From positions 186,001-250,000 of the forward strand of contig NZ_JACHEF010000004.1 of NCBI RefSeq assembly GCF_014207355.1: a stretch of 64,000 nucleotides of DNA, in the 5' to 3' direction. The translations under genes were made by a program, and so were the position numbers. Shown piece after piece: positions 8,619 to 20,243 of this stretch (the first letter of the stretch is position 1; each line of letters starts with the position of its first letter). The stretch is from Mesorhizobium sangaii (GTDB lineage: Bacteria > Pseudomonadota > Alphaproteobacteria > Rhizobiales > Rhizobiaceae). The notes beneath the pieces were generated by a model. It made no database searches. It was not told the origin of the DNA and saw only the letters and a list, made by a program, of their open reading frames with translations.

Positions 8619-9797
8619 CTATTCAGCCGGCACGGCGACCGGCCGCGCCGCCCAGCGCCCGGCCAGCACGATGCCCAGCCCGATGATCGGGAAGGCCGCG
8701 GCGACCAGGCCGAGATCGGCCGGCGCGCCGTAGCGCAGCACGCCACCACCGACCACGGCGCCCAGCGCCACGCCGAGATAGAGCGCCGAGCCGTTGAGCG
8801 ACAGCACGATCGGCGCGGCGTCGGGCGCCAGCTTGATGATGCGGCTGGCCTGCGCCGGCGGGAACGCCCAGCCGACGATGCCCCACGGCACCATCATCGC
8901 CATCAACGCCGGCCCGGCAATATGGGGCGGCAGGAAGGTCGGGATGACCGACAGCATGACCAGCATGGCCGCACTCAGCGTCAGCGACCAGCCGACGGTG
9001 CGCGTCGCGCCGAAACGGTCGGCCGCCTGGCCGCCGGCAATGTTGCCGATGACGGCGCCGACACCGAAGGCGAGCAGCATGCCGGGCAGCGCGATCTGGC
9101 TGAGCCCGCCGCCCTCGATGGCGAGCGGCGCGACATAGGCAAAGACGGTGAAGGCGCCGGTCAGTGCCAGAAGCGTCGTCAGGAGGATCGGCATGACGCC
9201 GGGACGCAGGGCCGCTGCCAGCCTGCGCTTCAGGGGCAGCCTGGTGCCGACGATGCCACGCGGCAGCCGGTACCACAGGATCGCGCCGGCAAGCGCGCCG
9301 AGCCCGGCAATGGCGTAGAACGTGCCGCGCCAGCCGGCGAAGGCAGCGACCAGCGCGCCAAGCGGCGCGCCGACGGCGACGGCCACCGTGGTGCCGCCGA
9401 CAACGACGGCAATGGCGCGGGCTCGATGATGGTCATCGACCAGCGCCACCGCCGTGCCTTGTGCGGTCGCTGCGAACAGGCCCGACGACAGCGCCATGAC
9501 GATGCGCGCGATCAGCAGAAGTTCGAAGGAGGAGCTCAACGCGGCGGCAATATTGCCGATGACGAAGAACACCAGGGTCCACAGGATGACGCGGCGCCGG
9601 TCCCATTCGCCGGTCAGCGTCGCCAGGATCGGCGTGCCGACCGCGTAGGCCAGAGCGAAGGCGGTGATCAGCGTGCCGGCCAACGGAATGGAGATGCCCG
9701 CGTCTGCCGCGATGTCGGGCAGAAGGCTGGAGATGACGAAGCCTTCGGTCGAGATAGTGAACGATCCGAGCGCAAGCCAGAAGAGGCGCTTGTCCAT
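8619..9797 (-). CDS. MFS efflux transporter (AraJ/DHA1-type)
   Basis: 392-aa membrane protein with 12 predicted hydrophobic segments, of the major facilitator drug-efflux type. The start is MDKRLFWLALGSF (9797), leaving the dyad at 9814-9831 in the untranslated region. Family signs are TLTGEWDRRRVIL in the loop after helix 2 (motif A-like) and GALVAAFAGWRGTFY (motif C region). The gene is divergent from an ArsR-type regulator about 200 bases away. Substrate unknown; drug or sugar efflux are the usual roles. Confidence 0.85.
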   Translation of the reverse strand: MDKRLFWLALGSFTISTEGFVISSLLPDIAADAGISIPLAGTLITAFALAYAVGTPILATLTGEWDRRRVILWTLVFFVIGNIAAALSSSFELLLIARIVMALSSGLFAATAQGTAVALVDDHHRARAIAVVVGGTTVAVAVGAPLGALVAAFAGWRGTFYAIAGLGALAGAILWYRLPRGIVGTRLPLKRRLAAALRPGVMPILLTTLLALTGAFTVFAYVAPLAIEGGGLSQIALPGMLLAFGVGAVIGNIAGGQAADRFGATRTVGWSLTLSAAMLVMLSVIPTFLPPHIAGPALMAMMVPWGIVGWAFPPAQASRIIKLAPDAAPIVLSLNGSALYLGVALGAVVGGGVLRYGAPADLGLVAAAFPIIGLGIVLAGRWAARPVAVPAE

Positions 9798-9813
9798 GGG
9801 GCGTGTCCTTAGT

Positions 9814-9831
9814 TCAAAAGTTATTGAACAA
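9814..9831. promoter_or_regulatory. Operator-like dyad upstream of the MFS gene
   Basis: GTTCAA-N6-TTGAAC, perfect 6-bp arms, 16 bases upstream of the MFS start codon. Probably a regulator site; whether it belongs to the neighbouring ArsR-like protein is inferred from position only. Confidence 0.55.
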
Positions 9832-10004
9832 TTGGACATAACAGGGCATGATGTCAATGAAGCTAGGGAAAAATAGCATCACCCTCCTGACAGCCCTGTG
9901 TCAGCACAGTCGGTCAGCACGGATCGCAACGGGAGAAACACTGTGCACGCGCAGGGCAGGATGGATGCGTTGAAATCGGCCCGAACTGTGCTTAGTTTCC
10001 AGCC

Positions 10005-10361
10005 ATGACCTTGCCACACCCCAATACCGACCAGATCAGCCTGCCGATCGTGCTCGGCGTGCTCGGTGACCCGACGCGGCTCGCCATCGTGCGCTATCTC
10101 GCCAGCAAGGAAGGCGTGGCGCTGAACTGCAGCCAGTTCCTCGATCTCGGCTCCAAGACCAATCTGAGCTACCACCTCGCCAAACTGCGCGAGGCCGGCG
10201 TCACCCGCGCCGAAGTGGTCGGCACCAACCGGATGATCACGCTGCGCCGCGCCGACCTCGACGCCCGCTTCCCCGGCCTGCTCGACAGCGTCATCGCCGC
10301 CGCTGGAGACGATCCCGCGCTGCCGGCGGTCGGCGGCCACGACCTTGAAATGCCGGCCTGA
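10005..10361 (+). CDS. ArsR-like winged-helix regulator
   Basis: 118-aa small winged-helix protein. GVLGDPTRLAIVRYL (about residues 18-32) is the ArsR-family opening, and the recognition helix region is SKTNLSYHLAKLREAGV. The cysteine metal-binding motif ELCVCDL of the arsenic repressors is absent; the only Cys is in NCSQFL. It is therefore more likely a sensor of an organic ligand or of redox state than of metal. It is divergent from the MFS pump and is probably its regulator. Confidence 0.8.
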   Translation: MTLPHPNTDQISLPIVLGVLGDPTRLAIVRYLASKEGVALNCSQFLDLGSKTNLSYHLAKLREAGVTRAEVVGTNRMITLRRADLDARFPGLLDSVIAAAGDDPALPAVGGHDLEMPA

Positions 10362-10416
10362 GGCTGTTCCTCGTTCCCGCTTGAGAAATGATGCTTCACC
10401 CCCGGAGCCACCCAAA

Positions 10417-11175
10417 ATGCGCATCGCCGTCCTCGCCGATATCCATGGCAATTTGCTGGCGCTGGACGCCGTGCTTGACGATTTGAAGCAGCGCGGCAGC
10501 GCCGACCTGACCGTCAATCTCGGCGACAGCGTTTCCGGCCCGTTGTGGCCGCGCGAGACGTTTGCGCGGCTGGAGGCGCTCAACCTGCCGACGGTGCGCG
10601 GCAACCACGACCGCCGCGTCGCCGCCGATCCGGCCAGCGACGAGATGTGGCCTTCCGACGCCTATGCGCAGGAGCGGCTGACGCAGGAGCAGCGCGAGGC
10701 CCTGTTCGCGCAGCCGCTGACGCTGGAGATCGCGCCCGGCATCATCGCCTTCCACGCCCGCCCCGACCATGACGAGAAATATCTGCTCGATGCGATCACC
10801 GATGGTCAGTTGGTGCGCGCGCCGCTGTCGGCGATCCGGCGCCGGCTGAAGACGCTCGACCCCGCCTGCCGCATCGCGCTGTGCGGCCACAGCCATCGCC
10901 CGGAGCTGATCCGCATTCCCGGTGGTCCGGTCATCTTCAATCCCGGCAGCATCGGCTGCCCCGCCTATGACGATGCGACCCCGCCGGCGCATGTCTCGGA
11001 GCAGGGCTCGCCGCATGCGCGCTACGGCATCGTCACCTTGGGCAACGCCGGCCAGCCCGATCGCTTCGAGGCCATCGCCGTCGACTACGACCACGAGGCG
11101 GCGGCCCGGCAGGCCGAACAGGCAGGACGCCCGGAATGGGCCCACGCGCTCAGGACAGGGTTCATGCCAGGCTGA
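10417..11175 (+). CDS. Metallophosphoesterase (calcineurin-like)
   Basis: 252-aa protein started at MRIAVLADIHGNLLAL (10417); an in-frame upstream ATG at 10345 overlaps the preceding gene and is not supported. Metal-site motifs of the calcineurin-like fold are in order: DIHGN, GDSVSGP, GNHD, then GHSHRPE and NPGSIG near the C-terminus. It resembles YfcE/MJ0936-type phosphodiesterases; substrate unknown. It lies 55 bases after the ArsR-like gene and could share its transcript. Its stop codon lies within the first of four tandem hairpins. Confidence 0.85.
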   Translation: MRIAVLADIHGNLLALDAVLDDLKQRGSADLTVNLGDSVSGPLWPRETFARLEALNLPTVRGNHDRRVAADPASDEMWPSDAYAQERLTQEQREALFAQPLTLEIAPGIIAFHARPDHDEKYLLDAITDGQLVRAPLSAIRRRLKTLDPACRIALCGHSHRPELIRIPGGPVIFNPGSIGCPAYDDATPPAHVSEQGSPHARYGIVTLGNAGQPDRFEAIAVDYDHEAAARQAEQAGRPEWAHALRTGFMPG

Positions 11176-11264
11176 GCTTGCTCATGCCCGGCTAAACGCA
11201 AATGCGTTTATGCCGCCCGGCTAAACGCCCTTGCGTTTATGCCAAGCTGAACGCACCTGCGTTC
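11174..11264 (+). repeat. Four tandem hairpins with co-varying stems
   Basis: Four imperfect copies of a unit of about 26-30 bp. Each holds a stem: GAGC/GCTC (11174-11183), TAAACGCA/TGCGTTTA (11193-11210), TAAACGC/GCGTTTA (11222-11239) and GAACGCA/TGCGTTC (11249-11264). The stems differ between copies but the changes keep the pairing. Shared flanks are GGC before and TGCC after each stem. The array starts on the stop codon of the phosphoesterase gene. Confidence 0.75.
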
Positions 11265-11390
11265 TTGCCGCCAAGGTCGAATTTTCGCACTTACATGGCG
11301 TCGCGTCGTCCCTTATAAAACCGGCCGGGCATGCAGCGGGTCCACCCGCAGCGTGCGTCGCGTCTTTGAGTATCAGCGCACGGCCAAACG

Positions 11391-12344
11391 ATGAGGCGCA
11401 CAGTTACGCTCCGAACAACCCTGCATGCGCTGATTGCCGCTCCGCTTCTGATGGCGGCATGGCCGGCCATGGCCGAAGAATCGCCGGATCTCGTCATCTC
11501 CATCGTCATCGGCCTGGCGCCGGACGATCTTCTCAACGTCCGCACCACCGCATCGCCGATCGCCAAGGTCGAAGCGCGCCTGGTTGGCGGCGCCAGCGTC
11601 ACCAATCTCGGTTGCAACGATGTCAACGGCCACAAATGGTGCAAGATCGAGAGCACCGGCAAGGACAAGCTGAGCGGATGGGCGCCGGCACGCTACCTCA
11701 CGCCCCTCAATCCGGCCCCCTATGTCGAAGGCCAGGCAAAACCGGCCGACGCGCCTATGGTCGCCTCCACTGGCAATGAGGCCGATCAGGCATCGGCGCC
11801 GGACAAACCACAGCCGCCGCCCGACCTGGCGACGCGCCTGGGTGGCGCGGATCCGGAGGCTGGCGCCGAAAGCACCCAGAAATCAGCCGTCGAAATCGGC
11901 CAAACGGCCATGCGGGATGCCTACGGCCTGGCCTTCGCGGTGCAGGAAAACCCGACGACCGGCGAGATTGGAGAGCCGCCAGCCGCGCCCCGGGCATCCT
12001 TTGCCCCGCCGCCTGACTCGCAAGCCGTCGCGCGGCTGGAACCGCCATCCGACCATGCCACCCCATCTGACCATGCCACCAAAGAAATTCCCTGTGCCCG
12101 CTATGTCGGCGAGCCGATGACGCGTTGTGCCATCAGCGTCGTGCGAGCCGGCACGGACAAGGCCGACGTCACCGTGACCTGGCCCGATGGCGGCACGCGC
12201 GTCATCTCCTTCGTCGCCGGCAAACCGGCCGGCTCGGATGGGCAGACCGACTTCCGTTTCACTCGCGAAGGCAGCCTGAACATGATCCGCATCGGCGTCT
12301 CCGAACGCTTCGAGATCACGGATCGGCTGGCGCTGGGGAATTAG
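11391..12344 (+). CDS. Exported SH3-domain protein
   Basis: 317-aa protein with an N-terminal signal peptide (LIAAPLLMAAWPAMA, cleavage likely after about residue 28). A bacterial SH3-like domain follows (about 36-105, with LNVRTTASPIAKVEARL and GWAPARYL). A Pro/Ala-rich linker comes next and then a C-terminal domain with two cysteines. It is probably periplasmic or cell-wall-bound; SH3 domains of this type often bind peptidoglycan. The linker contains a near-duplicate PSDHATPSDHATK. Function unknown. It is preceded by the hairpin array and followed by the 8-bp repeat. Confidence 0.75.
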   Translation: MRRTVTLRTTLHALIAAPLLMAAWPAMAEESPDLVISIVIGLAPDDLLNVRTTASPIAKVEARLVGGASVTNLGCNDVNGHKWCKIESTGKDKLSGWAPARYLTPLNPAPYVEGQAKPADAPMVASTGNEADQASAPDKPQPPPDLATRLGGADPEAGAESTQKSAVEIGQTAMRDAYGLAFAVQENPTTGEIGEPPAAPRASFAPPPDSQAVARLEPPSDHATPSDHATKEIPCARYVGEPMTRCAISVVRAGTDKADVTVTWPDGGTRVISFVAGKPAGSDGQTDFRFTREGSLNMIRIGVSERFEITDRLALGN

Positions 12345-12360
12345 GTTCCCAGGGGAATAA

Positions 12361-12498
12361 GGGAGTAGGGCAGTAAGGCAGTATGTTTGCAGCGCGCTCG
12401 AAACTCTACCTACTGCCCTACTGCCCTACTGCCCTACTGCCCTACTGCCCTACTGCCCTACTGCCCTACTGCCCTACTGCCCTACTGCCCTACTCCCC
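12361..12498. repeat. 8-bp tandem repeat (TACTGCCC)10 with inverted partner
   Basis: Ten perfect contiguous copies of TACTGCCC from 12411 to 12490, then a variant TACTCCCC. At 12361-12383 lie three inverted copies (GGGAGTA, GGGCAGTA, AGGCAGTA), so the outer 23 bases of both ends form an inverted repeat with one mismatch (with 12475-12497). The tract lies between the SH3 gene and the carB promoter. Copy number is likely to vary by slippage. Confidence 0.9.
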
Positions 12499-12510
12499 TC
12501 ATTTTCGGGG

Positions 12511-12539
12511 TTACATCCGCCAAAACTCTTCCCTATAAG
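12511..12539 (+). promoter_or_regulatory. Candidate carB promoter
   Basis: TTACAT (12511-12516), 17-base spacer, TATAAG (12534-12539). The predicted start near 12546 leaves a leader of about 90 bases before carB. Confidence 0.45.
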
Positions 12540-12572
12540 GCCCTCCTAGCCTGATACCAGAATCGCGAGCAC

Positions 12573-12604
12573 AACCGGCCGGGTCTTCCCGTCCCGGTTT
12601 TTTG
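12573..12604 (+). terminator. Terminator-like hairpin in the carB leader
   Basis: Outer stem AACCGG/CCGGTT, inner stem GGG/CCC with loop TCTT, followed by six Ts (12598-12603). It lies downstream of the candidate carB promoter and 34 bases before the carB ATG, so it is either the terminator of the upstream SH3 gene or an attenuator of carB. Confidence 0.6.
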
Positions 12605-12637
12605 TGCAAGCCGCCCGCCGAACGGAACTTATCGCCC

Positions 12638-16137
<3,500 letters not shown>

Positions 16138-16141
<4 letters not shown>

Positions 16142-17310
16142 AGCGAAGCGGCGGCTGTCTCCGCTTCGGCATCGGCGTCGTAATTCCAGACCCAGGCACG
16201 TTCCTGCGGCTGAGCATCAAGCTTGCGGTCGCGGGCATGCAAATTGCCGCTGGCGTCATAGCGAGCACCACTCACGCGCGCCATGCGCTGGACGCCGGCC
16301 GTCCGCTCGCGCCGCAGCCGCTCGTAAATCAGCAGTGCCCGTGGGGCTGACTTGCGGTCTGCGTGATTCAGCACGGTCGCCAAGGCAACCGCGTCTTCGA
16401 TGGCCTGATTGGCTCCTTGTCCCAAATGCGGCAGCATCGGATGGGCGGCGTCTCCCAACAAGGTCAGGCGTCCGCGAGTCCAGGTTGCGAGTGGTTCACG
16501 ATCGAACAGGCCCCACCGAAACGTTGTGTTCAGTTGGGCAATGATCGTCTCGACCATTGGGGCCCAGCCGGCGAACTCTCGAGCAAGGGCATGGGGATCG
16601 CCCCGCGCCGACCATGACTCCTTCATCGGCTCATCGGTTGTCACAAAGCCCACGTAGTTGATGAGCAGGCCGGCGCGCACCGGAAAGACCAGAAAATGCT
16701 TGCCTGCACCGAGCCAGTTGCGCATCGCTCCTGGCGGCCACGAGACATCAGCCGCCGGGATCACCCCTCGATAGGCGATCGATCCCGAATAGACCGGGGC
16801 GGACGGGGCGATGACGAACTGCTGAAGGGTAGAATGGATGCCGTCAGCCGCGATCACGACGTCGGCCGTGGTGCGCAAACCATTGGCGAAAGTGATGACG
16901 GCCTGCTCATCGTCCTGTTCGAAGCCGATACATCTGTGGCCGGCCTTCACTGTGTTGGCCGGTAGCCGGTCGACGAACATTGCCAGCAAATCGGCGCGGT
17001 GCATGCCGTAGAACTCGATTTGGCTGGCAAGTTCGGGGGGCCACATCGCGGCGGCATAGGAGCCATCGGCGCGACGAAACTGTGGCTCGATCCATCTGGC
17101 CCCCGAACGGATCAGCTCGTCACCAAGGCCGAGCCGCCGAAGCATCCGGACACCGTTCGGTTGGATCGCGACGCCGGCGCCGACCTCGGCCAGGGCCGTC
17201 GCCTGTTCGTAGAGGCGGACGTCCATGCCTCGTTGAAGCAGGGCGGCGGCAGCGGCGGCGCCGCCGATGCCGCCGCCGATGACCGCCACACGTAGCGGGC
17301 TCGTGCTCAT
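16138..17310 (-). CDS. FAD-dependent aromatic-ring-type monooxygenase
   Basis: 390-aa flavoprotein of the salicylate-hydroxylase (PheA/TfdB) class. FAD-binding motifs are in order: GGGIGG (12-17), ADGIHS (155-160, the DG motif) and GDAAHP (286-291, the GD motif). The family hydroxylates aromatic substrates with NAD(P)H and oxygen; the substrate here is unknown. It is convergent with carB and the two stop codons overlap (16138-16141), so there is no intergenic terminator between them. Start ATG is preceded by GGAGAGATG-like sequence. Confidence 0.85.
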
Positions 17311-17396
17311 CTCTCCGGCTCCTCAAGCATCGTCAGCCCTTGACGCGTGCAAGATAGGATTTTCACCGTCTTAAACCCAAAATTGCCAAAGTGACG

Positions 17397-18185
17397 TTAG
17401 CTCGCAATCTCAGGGAGCCCAACCTTCGCAGCCTTGGCCTTTGTTCTTTCCAACTTATTGATAGCCTTTCGAATTCTGGCGACAGCTTCCTTCGCCTTAT
17501 CACCTTCGATCGTATCTCGCTTGATCACTTCATTCTCGACCAACAGCGACAGGTTCTCGTTGCCAACTTTGATGTCTGGAAAGAGCCTCCGGATTTCGCG
17601 GCGCACGACCGAAATCACAGGTTCTGACCGGATGATCGCCGATACAGTAAACTTGTTGAACAGCTGGGCTTGCTGGTGAAAGGCATCCATTGCATCGGTC
17701 GTTAGCCCTTCCTTGGCGAACAGGAAGAGGCACTGCAGATGATCCTCATTCTTGGGATTCATATCGGCAAGGACGATGCGACAGACTTCTTCGTGGCTGA
17801 TCTGATTTGCCACATAAATACGGACCAGCCGCCATTCGACGGCATTGGTCAGGATCACCCAGTGAATGCCTTGATGAGCCCCATAGTCAATCACTTGTCT
17901 CAAGTGATTATCGGCTAGGCTGCTGCCAGCTGATTTTACCTCGACAAGCAATCGCAGTTTTCCTGCGATCTTGATCGCAAGGTCGCAGTATGTTGCCTTG
18001 ATCTGGTGCTCTGAGGTCAATTCGTCATATTTGTCGTAGCCGAAAACCTCGGCCAAGATGTCCTTGATCAAGGTAACCGTGTCGGCTTCCGCGACATCGG
18101 ATTTTTGCTGAGCCAGCGTGATCCGCTGATATTTCTTGAGATTCGACGCAACGCGTTCGATGAATTTCTTCGGCAATTTGTTCAA
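17397..18185 (-). CDS. Lone HsdR-N-like PD-(D/E)xK nuclease protein
   Basis: 262-aa protein resembling the N-terminal nuclease domain of type I restriction R subunits (HSDR_N). A PD-(D/E)xK pattern is visible: E59 in TSEH, D68 in YCDLAIKI, then E82-V-K84 in LLVEVKSAG, followed by the conserved HLRQVIDYGAHQGIHWVILTN. No helicase domain follows, and no HsdM or HsdS neighbour is present. The gene is visibly AT-richer than the flanks, with many Lys, Ile and Asn codons, which suggests transfer. Many such orphans are annotated as type I restriction proteins; its role (defence or other) is unknown. Confidence 0.75.
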   Translation of the reverse strand: MNKLPKKFIERVASNLKKYQRITLAQQKSDVAEADTVTLIKDILAEVFGYDKYDELTSEHQIKATYCDLAIKIAGKLRLLVEVKSAGSSLADNHLRQVIDYGAHQGIHWVILTNAVEWRLVRIYVANQISHEEVCRIVLADMNPKNEDHLQCLFLFAKEGLTTDAMDAFHQQAQLFNKFTVSAIIRSEPVISVVRREIRRLFPDIKVGNENLSLLVENEVIKRDTIEGDKAKEAVARIRKAINKLERTKAKAAKVGLPEIAS

Positions 18186-18348
18186 TGACTCGCCCTCCCT
18201 GCCCCCAATATGAATTGAGGACGAGTTTACTTGAAAGACAAGTGAAAACTTATGTTAGGGATTGCTGGCCCTTCGCAGGCTCAGCACGTTCGAAGTTCGA
18301 AAAGCCAAGCAATTGGGTTTCGACCGCTGTGCGGACCGTTTCTCACCC

Positions 18349-18741
18349 TCACGCCACCGCCACACACTCGATCTCGATATCGAACTCCATTGGCCATGAC
18401 GCGACCGGCACGAAGCTGCGCGCCGGCGGGTTGACGCTGAAGTACTTTGCATAGACCCGGTTGATGGCGTTGTAGAAGCCGGAATTGACGGCGTAGATGC
18501 GCACCATCACCACGTTGTCCAGCGAAGTGCCCGCTGCCTCCAGGCAATGTTTCAGCGCCTTCAGCGACGCCTCGGTCTGCGTTTCGATGTCGCCGCGCAC
18601 CATCTCGCCGGTCACCATGTCCACCGGCGGCGTCGCCGAGATGAACACGAAGCCGTTGGCCTTCACCGCCGTCGAACAGGGCAGGCCAAGCGCCCGCACC
18701 TTGGCCGACATGACAGGCACTTCGATGACTTCTTTCTTCAC
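18349..18741 (-). CDS. Rid-family protein lacking the deaminase arginine, copy 1
   Basis: 130-aa Rid (YjgF/YER057c/UK114) protein. The fold's conserved NVVMVRIYAV and FDIEIECVAVA segments are clear. The start is GTG at 18741 with GGGAG upstream. In RidA the imine substrate is held by an Arg in a VARLP-type segment; here that stretch reads VASWP with Ser115, so 2-iminoacid deaminase activity is not expected and the protein belongs with the Arg-less Rid subfamilies. It is a tandem duplicate of the 19000-19392 gene; long stretches (DIEIECVAV, SLDNVVMVRIYAVNSGFYN) are identical. Confidence 0.85.
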   Translation of the reverse strand: MKKEVIEVPVMSAKVRALGLPCSTAVKANGFVFISATPPVDMVTGEMVRGDIETQTEASLKALKHCLEAAGTSLDNVVMVRIYAVNSGFYNAINRVYAKYFSVNPPARSFVPVASWPMEFDIEIECVAVA

Positions 18742-18777
18742 GGTGATACTCCCTTTGTTTGTTTAAGCCGGGTTGGC

Positions 18778-18921
18778 GCAAAGGCCCCCTCACCCAGCCT
18801 CCGCTACGCTCGGCTGACCTCTCCCCGAGGGGAGAGGAGCCTGTCAGCGTCAGCACGAAACCTCTTCTCCCCGACGGGGAGAAGGTGGCCGCGAAGCGGT
18901 CGGATGAGGGGGCTCTTTGCG
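18778..18921. repeat. RIME-like palindromic repeat, copy B
   Basis: Ends GCAAAG-GCCCCCTCA and TGAGGGGGC-TCTTTGC mirror each other. The arms contain CTCTCCCC and CTTCTCCCCGACGGGGAGAAG hairpin motifs (key part CCCCGACGGGG). It sits between the two Rid genes, between the duplicated spacer and copy 1, so it was probably inserted after the duplication. Confidence 0.8.
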
Positions 18922-18999
18922 ACAACCCTGTGGTTGCAGGGAGCTTATCGCGCCACCGGCCGAACGCCAGCGCCGAGCCATGGTCCAGAGCCGCTCTGT

Positions 19000-19392
19000 T
19001 CAACCCACCGCCACACATTCGATTTCGATATCGAACTCCATCGGCCATGACGCCACCGGCACGAAGGTCCGCGACGGCGCGTTCTCGGGAAAATGCCTGG
19101 CATAGACGCGGTTGATGGCGTTGTAGAAGCCGGAATTGACGGCGTAGATACGCACCATCACCACGTTGTCCAGCGAGGTGCCGGCCGCTTCCAGGCAATG
19201 CTTCAACGCCTTCAGCGATGCTTCGGTCTGCGCTTCGATGTCGCCCTTGACCAGTCTGCCGGTCAAGATATCGAGCGGCGGCGTGCCGGACACGAAGACC
19301 AGCCCGGCGGCTTTGGTCACCAGCGACAGCGGCACGCCTAAGGCACGCACGGCCGCCGACAGCACCGGCACTTCGATGATTTCTTTCTTCAC
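19000..19392 (-). CDS. Rid-family protein lacking the deaminase arginine, copy 2
   Basis: 130-aa paralogue of the preceding Rid protein, same length. The start is GTG at 19392, preceded by GGGAGGA; the longer ATG frame to 19551 is not supported because it would read across the cupin gene's end. Ser115 again stands where RidA enzymes have Arg. The 60-bp spacer upstream (19408-19467) is repeated, at about 80% identity by eye, downstream at 18933-18990, showing that gene plus spacer was duplicated as a unit. It may be co-transcribed with the cupin gene upstream. Confidence 0.85.
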   Translation of the reverse strand: MKKEIIEVPVLSAAVRALGVPLSLVTKAAGLVFVSGTPPLDILTGRLVKGDIEAQTEASLKALKHCLEAAGTSLDNVVMVRIYAVNSGFYNAINRVYARHFPENAPSRTFVPVASWPMEFDIEIECVAVG

Positions 19393-19466
19393 GGCAATCC
19401 TCCCTGGGGTTGCCGGGAGCTTATCGCGCCGCCCGGTGAACGCCAGCGCGGATGCATGGGCCAGAG

Positions 19467-19931
19467 CTAATCCTGCCCCGGATACGGCGTGCCATCCTTG
19501 TGCAGGAAACGGCCGTCGGAGCTCGGGCTCATCATGTCGATGTCGGAACATGTGATAACATCGTCCGGGTTGCGCGAGCCGACCTCCAGATAGAGCGCCG
19601 TCGTGGACGACCGGTTGATCAGGTGATGGCCGTTGCCGCTGTTCTTGGCGAAGGTCGCGCAGTCGCCTGCCCTGAGCAGCGTTTCGCCGCCGTCCTCGAC
19701 CAGCGTCAGTTCGCCTTCGAGCACGGTGACGAACTCGTCCTCATGGCTGTGCCAGTGGCGCTGGCTCGACCAGCCTCCGGGCGGCAAGGTCATCAGATTG
19801 ACGCCGAAATCGGTGAGCCCACCCGCATCGCCCAGCCGCCGCCGCGTGCGACCGGCGCAGGGTTGATCGAACGGCGCAGGGTAGCCGGAGCCTTTGCGGA
19901 CGGGCACGGCTGACAGGTCGATCTTGGGCAT
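19467..19931 (-). CDS. Cupin-domain protein
   Basis: 154-aa single-domain cupin, started at MPKIDLSAVP (19931). The metal-binding cupin motif 1 is visible as HWHSHEDEFVTVLEG (59-73), and motif 2 region is GNGHHLIN. The family binds a metal in a beta-barrel; functions range from dioxygenases to sugar isomerases, and the substrate is unknown. It lies just upstream of the two Rid genes on the same strand, so the three may form one operon. Confidence 0.8.
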   Translation of the reverse strand: MPKIDLSAVPVRKGSGYPAPFDQPCAGRTRRRLGDAGGLTDFGVNLMTLPPGGWSSQRHWHSHEDEFVTVLEGELTLVEDGGETLLRAGDCATFAKNSGNGHHLINRSSTTALYLEVGSRNPDDVITCSDIDMMSPSSDGRFLHKDGTPYPGQD

Positions 19932-20004
19932 GGGTGCTTCCTCGGGTTGTGCCGACATTGTAGACAAGAACCGCTTGCCACACAGACGGCCTTGTCAACG
20001 TCGG

Positions 20005-20177
20005 CGCTGCCCCTCATTGCCCTGCCGGGCATTTTTCCCCGTGGAACGGGGAGAAAGAAGCCGGCCGCGACGTCGGCTCTCTTCCAGCAGCGCTGGTGAT
20101 TGGCGAAAGCGTCGATTACAGCTCCCCTCTCCCCGTTCTACGGGGAGAGGATGCCGGCAGGCAGGTGAGGGGCGGAG
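20005..20177. repeat. RIME-like palindromic repeat, copy C
   Basis: Long imperfect inverted repeat in the 311-base gap between the cupin and DUF899 genes. Ends are CTGCCCCTCA and GTGAGGGGCGGAG; inner arms CCCCGTGGAACGGGGAGAA and CTCCCCTCTCCCCG. No gene is seen in this gap. Confidence 0.75.
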
Positions 20178-20243
20178 CCAGCGTCCGGAAGGTGCGAACC
20201 AGCCTGAAGCGATTGCCCGCCGTACAGAGCGAGCCCCTGCCTC

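Noticed and set aside
12411..12498. CRISPR-like array
   Set aside because: Units are 8 bp, contiguous and have no spacers; it is a simple tandem repeat.
18240..18310. Possible attachment site next to the nuclease gene
   Set aside because: A short TTCGAA-type dyad is present, but no tRNA or integrase is found and no direct repeat flanks the gene.
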